25,843 nt of DNA from a virus. Shown piece by piece: positions 14,654-21,531 of this stretch; position 1 is the stretch's first letter; each line of letters starts with the position of its first letter. The stretch covers positions 1 through 25,843 of IMG/VR virus record IMGVR_UViG_3300044695_001786; one strand, written 5' to 3'. The position numbers and the translations under genes are program-made. A model generated the notes under the pieces. That model was not told the origin of the DNA. It saw only the letters and a program-made list of their open reading frames with translations, and searched no databases.

Positions 14654-15592
14654 ATGGAACAAGTCATCACATTCGCAGCCTCGACCGGAGCCATTGACAC
14701 CGAAGCCGGCGTCATCCGTGGCGTCTCGCTGATCACCAAAGGCCCAGCTCTCGGCCACGGCGTCATGATTGACGACAAGACGCTGGCGCAAGTTAAGACG
14801 GCAGCCGAGCAATACGCGGGCGGACTCAAGGTTAAGCTCGATCACGCTAGTGGCGCTGGCGACATTATCGGCTATATCGACACGCTTCGCATCGACGGCG
14901 ATAAGCTGCTCGGCGATATGCATCTGCTGCAAAACTCTCCGCATCGCGACTATATACTAGAAATCGCGCAGCGTATTCCTGACACGTTTGGACTTTCTAT
15001 CGCCTTCTCAGGCCCGTCGGAAAAATCAGCCGACAAACTTACCACTCTGCAACGCTGCTCTGAAATCTACTCGGTTGACCTCGTTTCAGAGCCAGCCGCG
15101 AACAAAGGACTATTCGAGCGAAAACTGAAACAACTTCAGACCGCCGAAGTTGAGCAACCGTCTGCGGAAATAGACATCGAATTACCCATGAATGACGAAA
15201 TGAAAAAGGCCATCGAGGGCATGATTGAAAGTGCCATGATGAGCATGAATGATAAAGTCGCGAAGCTCGAAAGTGCTCTCGCTCCGAAAGAGGAAAAGCC
15301 CGCTATGATGAGCGCGCAGAATGAAGTCGTGCAACTCGCTGCGAACACCGCCGCGCTCGCTGCCGTCAAAGAATTTGCCAAGTCGTTTGGTGCGCCCGCC
15401 GCTCCCGTCGCCTCGGCTGAGGCTCCAAAGCCTGTCGTGCAATCGCAGAAATTCGAGGAGATCGTCGCCGCCAAAGCCTCCGAGCTGAAAGGCGACAAAT
15501 CTGCCGCGATCTCGTTTGCTATCAAGAATCACGCTGACCTTTACGCCGCTTATCGTGCGCGCGTGCAAGGCGGCGAAATCGTTAAACTCTAA
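14654..15592 (+). CDS. Head maturation protease with scaffold-like C-terminus
   Basis: The 312-residue reading from ATG 14654 is chosen; an in-frame TTG at 14633 would add 7 residues. The N-terminal domain (about 1-170) is a prohead serine protease: the blocks KVKLDHASGAGDIIGYI (His64), FGLSIAFSG (Ser115) and YSVDLVSEPAANKGLF have the expected spacing of catalytic His and Ser. The C-terminal half is charged, alanine-rich and helical (MKKAIEGMIESAMMSMND, AAVKEFAKSF), as in scaffolding proteins, and ends with a conserved-looking YRARVQGGE. The protease would process head proteins after assembly on the scaffold region. The arrangement recalls lambda C with nested Nu3, though the protease type differs from the ClpP-like gpC. 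Decoration and capsid genes follow directly. Confidence 0.87.
   Translation: MEQVITFAASTGAIDTEAGVIRGVSLITKGPALGHGVMIDDKTLAQVKTAAEQYAGGLKVKLDHASGAGDIIGYIDTLRIDGDKLLGDMHLLQNSPHRDYILEIAQRIPDTFGLSIAFSGPSEKSADKLTTLQRCSEIYSVDLVSEPAANKGLFERKLKQLQTAEVEQPSAEIDIELPMNDEMKKAIEGMIESAMMSMNDKVAKLESALAPKEEKPAMMSAQNEVVQLAANTAALAAVKEFAKSFGAPAAPVASAEAPKPVVQSQKFEEIVAAKASELKGDKSAAISFAIKNHADLYAAYRARVQGGEIVKL
15188..15592 (+). other. Possible internal start giving a separate scaffold protein
   Basis: An in-frame ATG at 15188 (codon 179 of the protease gene) sits at the junction between protease and helical scaffold-like region, and would yield a 134-residue protein with just the scaffold part. The preceding bases (gacatcgaattaccc) lack a Shine-Dalgarno sequence, but so do most genes here. 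Nested scaffold genes are known in lambda (Nu3 inside C). This is inference from domain layout. Confidence 0.35.
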
Positions 15593-15612
15593 ACCTAATA
15601 CTATATACTAAA

Positions 15613-15963
15613 ATGGCTACTTCATTTAATAATACGGGCACTTTTCTAGCCAATTCGGCCATCACGGCCTTTCGGTTGGTAACTGTGTCTGCAAACAGAG
15701 GCGTGGGTCTTGCTGCCACCGCTTCTCTACCTGACGGCGTTGCCGTCATCGACGCCGCCTCTGGCGATTACGTCACCGTCGAATTTCTCGGCGGCACCAC
15801 CATTAAAGCGACCTTGCTCGCTGGCCCTGTAACCGTTGGTGATACGCTATTTAGCGTGGCCTCAGGTCAAGTCGCCATTACAGGTTCGATCACCGTTGGC
15901 AAATCGCTGACCACCGCGTCTGACGCTGGTGCGATCATCGAGATGCTGCCTAAGAACATCTAA
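15613..15963 (+). CDS. Head decoration protein
   Basis: This 116-residue beta-rich protein lies between the protease and the major capsid gene, where lambda gpD sits (110 residues). The pattern FLANSAITAFRLVTVSANRG, then LPDGVAVIDAASGDYVTVEF, TVGDTLFS and VGKSLTTASDAGAIIEMLP matches capsid-stabilising proteins of the DUF2190-like group rather than gpD itself. It would bind the outside of the expanded capsid. The 20-base leader (15593-15612) contains no G and no Shine-Dalgarno sequence. Confidence 0.8.
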   Translation: MATSFNNTGTFLANSAITAFRLVTVSANRGVGLAATASLPDGVAVIDAASGDYVTVEFLGGTTIKATLLAGPVTVGDTLFSVASGQVAITGSITVGKSLTTASDAGAIIEMLPKNI

Positions 15964-15986
15964 TCTAAACAATCTACTAAACTACC

Positions 15987-16949
15987 ATGTATACTAATTC
16001 TGCTGCAATCTTCCGTGGCGACATCGCTGGCGTACTCGAGCAAGCTAAAGACTTCGAGTCCACGCTGATCGGTACGGCTGTGATGCCCGTCCTCAATGTT
16101 CCTGTCAAAGCTGGTCAGTATCCTTCTTTCCTTCTGAAAGAGGGCCAACTGCTCAAGTCCGACGTCAAGAATCGCGCTCCATATAGCACCTACGCTCGTG
16201 GCACTCGTTCTTTTAGCCAAGAGGTCTACACGGCCCTTGAATATGGTTATGAGGAAGCTGTAGACGATACAGTAAATCTCGACGTCGCGCGTTTTTTTGA
16301 CGCTGAGACGGTTGCCGCCAAGCTCGCTAAACGTAAGCTCCTCCTCGCTCACGAACTCCGCGTTGCTGCTCAGATGTTCAACACGAGCAACTTCACGGCC
16401 ACGAACTCGACGACCGCTTGGACGACCGCGAACATCGCTACGTTTGACGCCGCGCAAGACGTGCAAGACGCTCTCGACCGCATGCTCGCCAAGGGTGAAT
16501 CCACGAGCAACGCCAAGGTTGTGATTCCATACCCAGTGTGGACGCGCCTCCGCGCCTCGACGAAATTCCAGAACCGCCTCCGCGGCACCGGTCTTTCGAG
16601 CGACACCATCCTCAACGCTTCGACCCAAGCCGCTGCCGAAGTGTTCGGCGTCGCCGAAGTTCTCATCGGTCGCGCGTCCTACGACTCCGCCCCCGAAGGC
16701 GTCGCGTTCAGCTCCAGCAACGTCTGGGCGAACACCTACGTCTGGGTTGGTAACGTCACCGAAGCCTCTGCCGGCTTCTTCGGTGGTGGCGCCGGTTTCA
16801 CGCTCAACTGGTCTGAGTACGGCCCAGCCATCGGCGTCAGCACCTACCGCGACGAGTCGATCAAATCGAACATCGTCCGCGCTTCGCACTACACCGCCGA
16901 GAAGGTTGTGAACACGAACGCCGGTCAGCTCATCACGACCCAGTTCTAA
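15987..16949 (+). CDS. Major capsid protein (HK97 fold)
   Basis: This 320-residue protein follows the decoration gene, as gpE does in lambda (341 residues). The N-arm and E-loop region (LNVPVKAGQYPSFLLKEGQL, then APYSTYARG), the long spine-helix region (DAETVAAKLAKRKLLLAHEL), the central A-domain segment VVIPYPVWTRLR, and the late blocks AAEVFGVAEVLIGRASYDS, NVWANTYVWVG, GGGAGFTLNW and VSTYRDESIKSNIVRASHYT are characteristic of capsid proteins of this group. No scaffold or delta domain is fused; that role is probably played by the protease's C-terminus. The 23-base leader has no G and no Shine-Dalgarno sequence, and an intrinsic terminator follows the stop by 21 bases. Confidence 0.92.
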   Translation: MYTNSAAIFRGDIAGVLEQAKDFESTLIGTAVMPVLNVPVKAGQYPSFLLKEGQLLKSDVKNRAPYSTYARGTRSFSQEVYTALEYGYEEAVDDTVNLDVARFFDAETVAAKLAKRKLLLAHELRVAAQMFNTSNFTATNSTTAWTTANIATFDAAQDVQDALDRMLAKGESTSNAKVVIPYPVWTRLRASTKFQNRLRGTGLSSDTILNASTQAAAEVFGVAEVLIGRASYDSAPEGVAFSSSNVWANTYVWVGNVTEASAGFFGGGAGFTLNWSEYGPAIGVSTYRDESIKSNIVRASHYTAEKVVNTNAGQLITTQF

Positions 16950-16970
16950 TCCTAATTAAGTTCAGTTCTA

Positions 16971-17006
16971 AAGCCTCACGCCTCACCGCGTGGGGCTTTT
17001 TGTTTT
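16971..17006 (+). terminator. Intrinsic terminator after the major capsid gene
   Basis: The arms aagcctcacg (16971-16980) and cgtggggctt (16989-16998) form a 10-bp stem with one G-U pair around an 8-base loop, followed by a T-rich tract (ttttgtttt). It is the only strong terminator seen in the window. It would end or reduce transcription between the capsid gene and the glycosyltransferase genes. Confidence 0.9.
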
Positions 17007-17050
17007 GACGGTTCGCGCGCCTTCTATTGACCGAAGCAAAACACACGACC

Positions 17051-18436
17051 ATGACGATCTCACTCTGCGTAATTTGTGGCAACGAGGCGCACCACATCGA
17101 GGCAATGCTTAACTCGTTCGTCGGACTGATCGACGAACTCTCACTCGTCCGCGCCATTGGCTCAAAGGAACCGGACGACACCGAGCGAATTGCGCGCGGG
17201 TGGTGCATCGACAATCGCGTCAATTTCGTTTTTAGCGAGTATCGGAACGGAGTCACGGCACAGGCTTGGAAGCACGTCGATTCGTTCGCCAAGGCGCGCA
17301 ATCAGGCTTTTGCATATGCGACCGGAGATTGGCTAGTCTGGGCGGACTGCGACGACGTTTTGGCACAAGCCGACGACCTCAAGAGCAAGCTCGCCGAACT
17401 CTCCGAGGAGGTGCTGATGGTGCGCTGTCCTTACGACGTGCGCGGCACCGGAAAGAAGCTGCAACGCGAGCGATTCATCCGTCGCAGCGCGTTTCAATCT
17501 GGCCGCGTCTGGCATCACGACGTACATGAAAACCTGCTACTTTTGCCCAACGACCGGCACGTTGAGTGGCCATCGCCGGTCTGGAGGCATGAGCCAGCCT
17601 GCATAAAACAAGATAACCGCAAGCGTAACCTTGCTATTCTAGGCCGCAGCGTAGGCGAAGCGGCGACCCAGTATTTTTATATCCACCAAGAGCACTACTG
17701 CGCCGGCAATAAACCAGCCGCTGAACAGTTTGGCCGCATCGCGCTATCGTTTCCGAACCTCGACGACTCTTTCCGGTACGAGGTTCAGCTTAACCTTGCG
17801 CGTATCTCAGCCAGTCGGCGCGAGTCGATGCAGTTCGCCATGGGCGCACACGGCGTCTTTCCGTGGTGCCGCGAAGCCATCGCCTCAATTATCATGCTGG
17901 CGTTTGAGAAGAACGACGGCAAGCGCGCGGCGTGGTGGGCGTCTCGGATGCTGACCTTGCCCGAACCGGCGCAGAAAGATCGTCCGTGGACGCACGAGGC
18001 GAAGTGGTACGGCTGGGCGGGGCATGATCTCGCCGCGCGTGCATATCGCTTGGCTGGCATGGTGGCGGACGCGAACGCGCTCCAACTGGTTTATCATAAG
18101 CACACCGAGCCGACCATCCGAATCACGCAAAAGACGCTCGGCAACTCGACGCGTTCTGTTTCATTCCGTGACGCTTGGTTATCAACTGCGGCACGGCCCG
18201 AGATCGTCGAGCATTACTTTCAAATCAAGGCCGACGACTCCGAGACGATGGCAATGGCGAAGCAGTTCCTGCATCACGTCGGCGAGCCTACTGAAACGCC
18301 TCGCGCCGTGATTCGCGTGAACGTCGAGGACGGCATGGTGCCGCCGAACAACTGGGACGAGCGCGTGCTGACGTGCGGAGAAACCGTCATCGACGCGGAG
18401 AACATCGAGCGAATCCTCGGAGCTAAAAAGCCATGA
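17051..18436 (+). CDS. Family 2-type glycosyltransferase with helical C-terminal region
   Basis: This 461-residue reading uses ATG 17051; an in-frame TTG at 17027 is also open. The first about 200 residues form a GT-A glycosyltransferase: the start MTISLCVICGNEAHHIEAML, a variable mid strand, FAKARNQAFAYATGDWLVWA and the metal-binding ADCDD (D99-D102), then the typical RCPYDV and VWHHDVHENLLL (acceptor side). The remaining part is helical and TPR-like (ATQYFYIHQEHYCAGNKPAA and following), as in several bacterial enzymes that modify proteins or surface glycans. It lies just behind the capsid terminator and 4 bases upstream of overlap with the next glycosyltransferase. Targets could be virion proteins or host glycans; a DNA target is less likely because the family differs from the gene at 807. 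Confidence 0.82.
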   Translation: MTISLCVICGNEAHHIEAMLNSFVGLIDELSLVRAIGSKEPDDTERIARGWCIDNRVNFVFSEYRNGVTAQAWKHVDSFAKARNQAFAYATGDWLVWADCDDVLAQADDLKSKLAELSEEVLMVRCPYDVRGTGKKLQRERFIRRSAFQSGRVWHHDVHENLLLLPNDRHVEWPSPVWRHEPACIKQDNRKRNLAILGRSVGEAATQYFYIHQEHYCAGNKPAAEQFGRIALSFPNLDDSFRYEVQLNLARISASRRESMQFAMGAHGVFPWCREAIASIIMLAFEKNDGKRAAWWASRMLTLPEPAQKDRPWTHEAKWYGWAGHDLAARAYRLAGMVADANALQLVYHKHTEPTIRITQKTLGNSTRSVSFRDAWLSTAARPEIVEHYFQIKADDSETMAMAKQFLHHVGEPTETPRAVIRVNVEDGMVPPNNWDERVLTCGETVIDAENIERILGAKKP

Positions 18437-19077
18437 TTCCAGAACCAGCCATCGTCGTCTGCACGAAGAACGCGCGTTGCCTTGACGTGATGAGAGCGTC
18501 GATCAAAGCCTACGTTCCGCACGGCATTCGCACCTACGTTTCGCACGGACTCGGCCCGACCTTCGGCGAGGCTTACAACGAGGCGGCGCGCATCGCGTTC
18601 AAGGAGCATGACCAACTCGTGATCTGCAACGACGACATCGTGTTCACGCCGACGACATGGGCGAAGCTCATGGGCGACGTGAAATTACTTCGTAAACATT
18701 ATCCAGACCTCGGCTGGGTGGCGACTCGCTCGGACTACGCGCGCGGCGAACAGAACATCCGCAGCGGACGCGGGCAAATTGACTTCCTGCGGTTCGCGTC
18801 GGAGCGAAACATCGTACAAGCAAGCGTCATTGCGCCAATCTGCGCGTGGATTCACCGCGACGCATGGGTAGATTTTCCTCCGCTCAACTGGTTCTCCGAC
18901 GACGTGCAATGCCTCGACATGAAGCGACCGCATTTTATCTCGCGCGCCTACGTTCACCACGTCGGAAGCCAGACCTGCGGAAACGACGCGCAAAAGTGCA
19001 TGGACGATGCCGAGCCTTGGCTGCGCGAGAACCGGCCCGAGTTGCACGCTCGGTGGTATTTAACGAAAGGCGCATAA
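18433..19077 (+). CDS. Second GT-A glycosyltransferase
   Basis: This 214-residue protein has a compact GT-A core: IVVCTKNARCLDVMRASIKA at the start, GLGPTFGEAYNEAARIAFKE, then LVICNDDIVFTPTTW, where NDD is the metal-binding motif, and later the acceptor-side segments APICAWIHRDAW, WFSDDVQCLD and AYVHHVGSQT. The size is that of a minimal glycosyltransferase with no extra domain. It overlaps the preceding glycosyltransferase by 4 bases, so the two probably act on the same glycan in sequence. GGAG 11 bases before the start may be a weak Shine-Dalgarno sequence. Substrate unknown. Confidence 0.78.
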   Translation: MIPEPAIVVCTKNARCLDVMRASIKAYVPHGIRTYVSHGLGPTFGEAYNEAARIAFKEHDQLVICNDDIVFTPTTWAKLMGDVKLLRKHYPDLGWVATRSDYARGEQNIRSGRGQIDFLRFASERNIVQASVIAPICAWIHRDAWVDFPPLNWFSDDVQCLDMKRPHFISRAYVHHVGSQTCGNDAQKCMDDAEPWLRENRPELHARWYLTKGA

Positions 19078-19079
19078 GT

Positions 19080-19400
19080 ATGGCCGCCGTCCGAGACTTC
19101 GACCCGACTCAAATCAACGCCGATTTCGACGCTATCTTGTCGCAAGCTGGCATCGCGTTCACCTATCAAGGCAACAGCATCACCGGCGTCTGGTCTGCAT
19201 CGCGCGACGCGTTCGCGGACTTTGAAGATCAACGCCGCGACGATTCCAAGTTCACCGTGTTTCTTTTGACGACGAGCGTAAGCGCAACGCCGAAGGTCAC
19301 GCAGACTCTTTCGCGCGCGGGCATTACCTATTTCATCGAACGCGTGACGCTCGACGCCGAGGGCGCGGGCTGTGAAATCGAGGTCTGCAAAACAATATGA
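19080..19400 (+). CDS. Head-tail connector, lambda FII-like
   Basis: The 106-residue reading from ATG 19080 is chosen, because the longer open frame upstream (from 18846) is a shadow of the glycosyltransferase gene. The protein opens with NADFDAILSQAGIAFTYQG, then a strand-rich middle and TLSRAGITYFIERVTLDAEG near the end, the layout of lambda FII-type proteins that cap the filled head and receive the tail. Position before the Z- and U-like genes supports this. It overlaps the next start by 4 bases. Sequence similarity is weak, so the call rests largely on order and size (FII has 117 residues). Confidence 0.7.
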   Translation: MAAVRDFDPTQINADFDAILSQAGIAFTYQGNSITGVWSASRDAFADFEDQRRDDSKFTVFLLTTSVSATPKVTQTLSRAGITYFIERVTLDAEGAGCEIEVCKTI

Positions 19401-20200
19401 TTCAGATCGAGACGAGTTTTCATCGTTTAGAATACCAACTGGCGCGCCTTGCTCTGGCTGCAAAGGTCGATCTCGGCTTGGTGATCAAAGAGGAAGCCAA
19501 GTACGCGATTCAGACCATCGTGAAATTCACGCCGCCAAAAACTAAACAGCAAGGCGTCAATGCTGTTCGTGGTGACTTTAGCAGATTGGCCCAGCCTTTG
19601 GTTTATAGTGATCTCAAAACAAAGGCAACGAAGGGAGGTTTTTATGGTTCGATGGCGAAGTATGTTCGCAATCGTGATGTCGAAAAAATGCGCGCGCTTT
19701 TGCGTAATCCAAAGCTCACCGGATACTACGGAATGAAATTTCTCGAGAATGAAGATGCTCTAAGGAACGAGCACAAAGCGCGAAGAAATGCTCGCGGAAG
19801 AATAACCGGAAAAGCTACTGCTCTAGCATTTGGAGCAGACTTTAAAAAGTATCGGAAAGAAATTGAAGGCCGTGTCGGCTGGACGGTATCTGGATGGAAC
19901 TCATCGGCAAAAGTTGCCGGTGCGCGCTACAAAAAATTTTCCGATAGATTGAAACCGCAAGGCGGACTTAAAGGACGCTTGTTTGGTTATGTAAGTTCTA
20001 GTTTTGGGGAAAGACCTTTCATCAAAGCGACCGCATCGCACGTTAAAATTCCAAACTATCAACGCATGGTGGACGGAGCAATCAACTCACGAGAACGCAC
20101 TACCATTAAAAAGATCAATGCGGTTCTTGCAAACCGCGCCGTCAATCTTGGATTCACCAAGGTGAACGGAGCAATGCCACTTCTAACCGCCGCCGCATGA
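19397..20200 (+). CDS. Tail completion / minor tail protein, gpZ-like
   Basis: This 267-residue basic protein matches the family of tail completion proteins (lambda Z, 192 residues) in pattern: an N-terminal helix ending EEAKYAIQTIVKFTPPKTKQ, a central region rich in Lys and Arg, the GWTVSGWNSSAKVAGARYKK segment and a C-terminal helix. Proteins of this type sit at the tail's head-proximal end and are needed for joining. From about 19580 the DNA is visibly more AT-rich than its neighbours, suggesting exchange of the inner part. It overlaps genes on both sides by 4 bases. Confidence 0.72.
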   Translation: MIQIETSFHRLEYQLARLALAAKVDLGLVIKEEAKYAIQTIVKFTPPKTKQQGVNAVRGDFSRLAQPLVYSDLKTKATKGGFYGSMAKYVRNRDVEKMRALLRNPKLTGYYGMKFLENEDALRNEHKARRNARGRITGKATALAFGADFKKYRKEIEGRVGWTVSGWNSSAKVAGARYKKFSDRLKPQGGLKGRLFGYVSSSFGERPFIKATASHVKIPNYQRMVDGAINSRERTTIKKINAVLANRAVNLGFTKVNGAMPLLTAAA

Positions 20201-20628
20201 GCACACGCACAAACATTCGCAACGCTACCGCAACCGCCCTTACGTCCGCTCTAGTAGTGCCAACGGCGAACATCCTGCGCGGGCGCAACAACACGATTGC
20301 CAGCGTCAGCTTTCCGTCGGCTGCGGTCTATGCCGTCACCGAGCAAATCGAAGTTCGCACGCTCGGCCCAAGTAACCGCACGCAGTACCGACAGCTTCAA
20401 CTCGTCGTTGATTACTTCACGGCGGAGAGCGGCACTTACCTGATCGACGATCTTTTCGACACCGGCAGCGCGGCGGTCGAAGCAGCGGTGCTCGCGGACG
20501 TGACGCTGGGAGGCGTGTGTAGGGATACACATTTGACGTCAGTTGATTATATGATCGAACCCGACGAAGAACGCCGCTGGGGCACCGCTCGTCACACTTT
20601 CAACTGCATCTATCTAACCAACGATTAA
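20197..20628 (+). CDS. Tail terminator protein, gpU-like
   Basis: This 143-residue protein lies between the Z-like and tail-tube genes, as lambda gpU does (131 residues). It has an N-terminal helix (TRTNIRNATATALTSAL), the strand-turn segment ILRGRNNTIASVSFPSAAVY, QLQLVVDYFTAESGTYLIDD, an alanine-rich helix and the late strand WGTARHTFNCIYL, consistent with the gpU alpha/beta fold. It would form a hexameric ring stopping tail-tube growth. Returns to GC-rich codon use after the previous gene. Confidence 0.78.
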   Translation: MSTRTNIRNATATALTSALVVPTANILRGRNNTIASVSFPSAAVYAVTEQIEVRTLGPSNRTQYRQLQLVVDYFTAESGTYLIDDLFDTGSAAVEAAVLADVTLGGVCRDTHLTSVDYMIEPDEERRWGTARHTFNCIYLTND

Positions 20629-20629
20629 C

Positions 20630-21016
20630 ATGGCTAACCATCTCGGCCGCGAAGGCCTTATCAAAATCTCGTCCACCACTATCGGCGAACTCCGCAATTA
20701 CTCGCTCTCGCACTCCTCCGACACCGTCGAGGATAGCGTGATCGGCGACGTTTACCGCACGCGTCAAGGCTCAATGAAGACTTGGAGCGCATCTGGCGAT
20801 CTCTACTGGGACGAAGCCGACGCCGGCCAACTCCTCATCACTATCGGCTCGACCGTTACGCTCAACCTCTATCCAGAAGGCGCGTCGTCCTCCGACGTTT
20901 ATTATTCCGGCTCGGCTATCGTCACGAAATTCGACGTCTCGGCTTCGTTCGATGGCCTTGTCGAAGGCTCAATTGCCTTTGAAGGCAATGGCGCGCTCTC
21001 GACCCTTACCGTTTAA
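20630..21016 (+). CDS. Major tail tube protein
   Basis: This 128-residue beta-rich protein (Phage_tube_2-like pattern) has HLGREGLIKISSTTIGELRN at the start, the segment SDTVEDSVIGDVYRTRQGSM, WSASGDLYWDEAD, and the final strand pair FDVSASFDGLVEGSIAFEGN. This is the common small tube protein of siphoviruses and gene transfer agents; hexameric rings stack to form the tail. Position between terminator-protein and chaperone genes agrees with lambda gpV. A 30-base, nearly G-free spacer follows. Confidence 0.86.
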   Translation: MANHLGREGLIKISSTTIGELRNYSLSHSSDTVEDSVIGDVYRTRQGSMKTWSASGDLYWDEADAGQLLITIGSTVTLNLYPEGASSSDVYYSGSAIVTKFDVSASFDGLVEGSIAFEGNGALSTLTV

Positions 21017-21046
21017 CGCTAGAAAAAAACACAAAACAAAACACAC

Positions 21047-21370
21047 ATGGAAGCCATTGATCTTGTCCGCGAACACTTCAACAATCTCGGCACTAAAAGA
21101 ATCGAAGTTCCTGAATGGAAACTCGTGATTTTCTCGACGCCAATGACCTTGGCCGAGAAGAACCGAGTTTACAAAAAATCTCAGAACAACGATATGGATT
21201 TGCTCGTGGACATTCTGATCATGAAAGCCACGGACGAGAGCGGCAAGAAGCTATTCACCATCGAGCACAAGCCGACCTTGCTCAACAAGGCTGACAGCAA
21301 TCTGGTCGCTCGCGTCGCCAATGAGATTCTTGCGGACAGCTCCGCGAAGCTCGACGACTTAAAAAACTAA
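21047..21370 (+). CDS. Tail assembly chaperone, gpG-like (zero-frame product)
   Basis: This 107-residue protein lies between tube and tape measure genes, where lambda G is found. It begins MEAIDLVREHFNNLGTKRIE, and contains WKLVIFSTPMTLAEKNRVYK and a C-terminal helix ending KLDDLKN just before its TAA stop. It would coat the tape measure during tail assembly. The last two sense codons form the slippery heptamer described separately. The leader (21023-21046) is A/C-only with no Shine-Dalgarno sequence. The wild-type ratio of this product to the frameshifted form cannot be estimated. Confidence 0.85.
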   Translation: MEAIDLVREHFNNLGTKRIEVPEWKLVIFSTPMTLAEKNRVYKKSQNNDMDLLVDILIMKATDESGKKLFTIEHKPTLLNKADSNLVARVANEILADSSAKLDDLKN

Positions 21371-21531
21371 TCGGCGGCGATGAAGGTGCCGACCTCCTCG
21401 CCGTCTATGCCATCGCTGAACGTCTCGGCAAATTCGCTCACGAAGTCCTCGCAATGCCAGCCGAAGAAATGAACGGCTGGCTCGCTTACATTAACCATCA
21501 AAATCGACTGAGAAAACAACATGGCAGCTGA
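21047..21531 (+). CDS. Tail assembly chaperone, gpGT-like (-1 frameshift fusion)
   Basis: If ribosomes slip back one base at the AAAAAAC site (21361-21367), translation continues from C21367 for 54 further codons to a TGA at 21529-21531, giving a 161-residue protein. The extension starts LIGGDEGADLLAVYAIAERL and contains EMNGWLAYINHQNR, the W-x-x-Y-like ending commonly seen in the second half of tail chaperone pairs. The extension has no start codon of its own at its beginning and otherwise would leave 150 bases uncoding. It overlaps the tape measure gene by 11 bases. In lambda, gpGT recruits tail tube subunits to the tape measure. Confidence 0.85.
21361..21367 (+). promoter_or_regulatory. 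-1 ribosomal frameshift slippery site (A AAA AAC)
   Basis: In the zero frame the codons are TTA AAA AAC TAA, so the heptamer reads A AAA AAC, a perfect X XXY YYZ site. It lies directly before the stop codon of the gpG-like gene. Slippage opens the 54-codon extension. A hairpin follows 7 bases downstream. Confidence 0.9.
21375..21403 (+). promoter_or_regulatory. Stimulatory hairpin for -1 frameshifting
   Basis: The arms cggcga (21375-21380) and tcgccg (21398-21403) pair fully. Inside them aggt (21384-21387) and acct (21392-21395) form a second helix around the loop gccg, leaving a small internal loop (tga / cc). The hairpin begins 7 bases after the slippery heptamer, the spacing expected for stimulating a -1 shift. 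Confidence 0.8.

Noticed and set aside
15604-15609. TATACT resembling a -10 box before the decoration gene
   Set aside because: It ends 3 bases before the ATG, so transcription would begin inside the gene, and no -35 box is seen at the right distance. The AT-rich leader composition explains it.
15960-16889. A 309-codon - strand open frame opposite the capsid gene
   Set aside because: It is an antisense shadow; the + strand product is a convincing capsid protein, and no promoter or leader suits the reverse frame.
17005-17030. TTGACG followed by TATTGA resembling a promoter after the capsid terminator
   Set aside because: The gap is only 14 bases and the first box overlaps the terminator's T tract; it is too poor a match to call a promoter.
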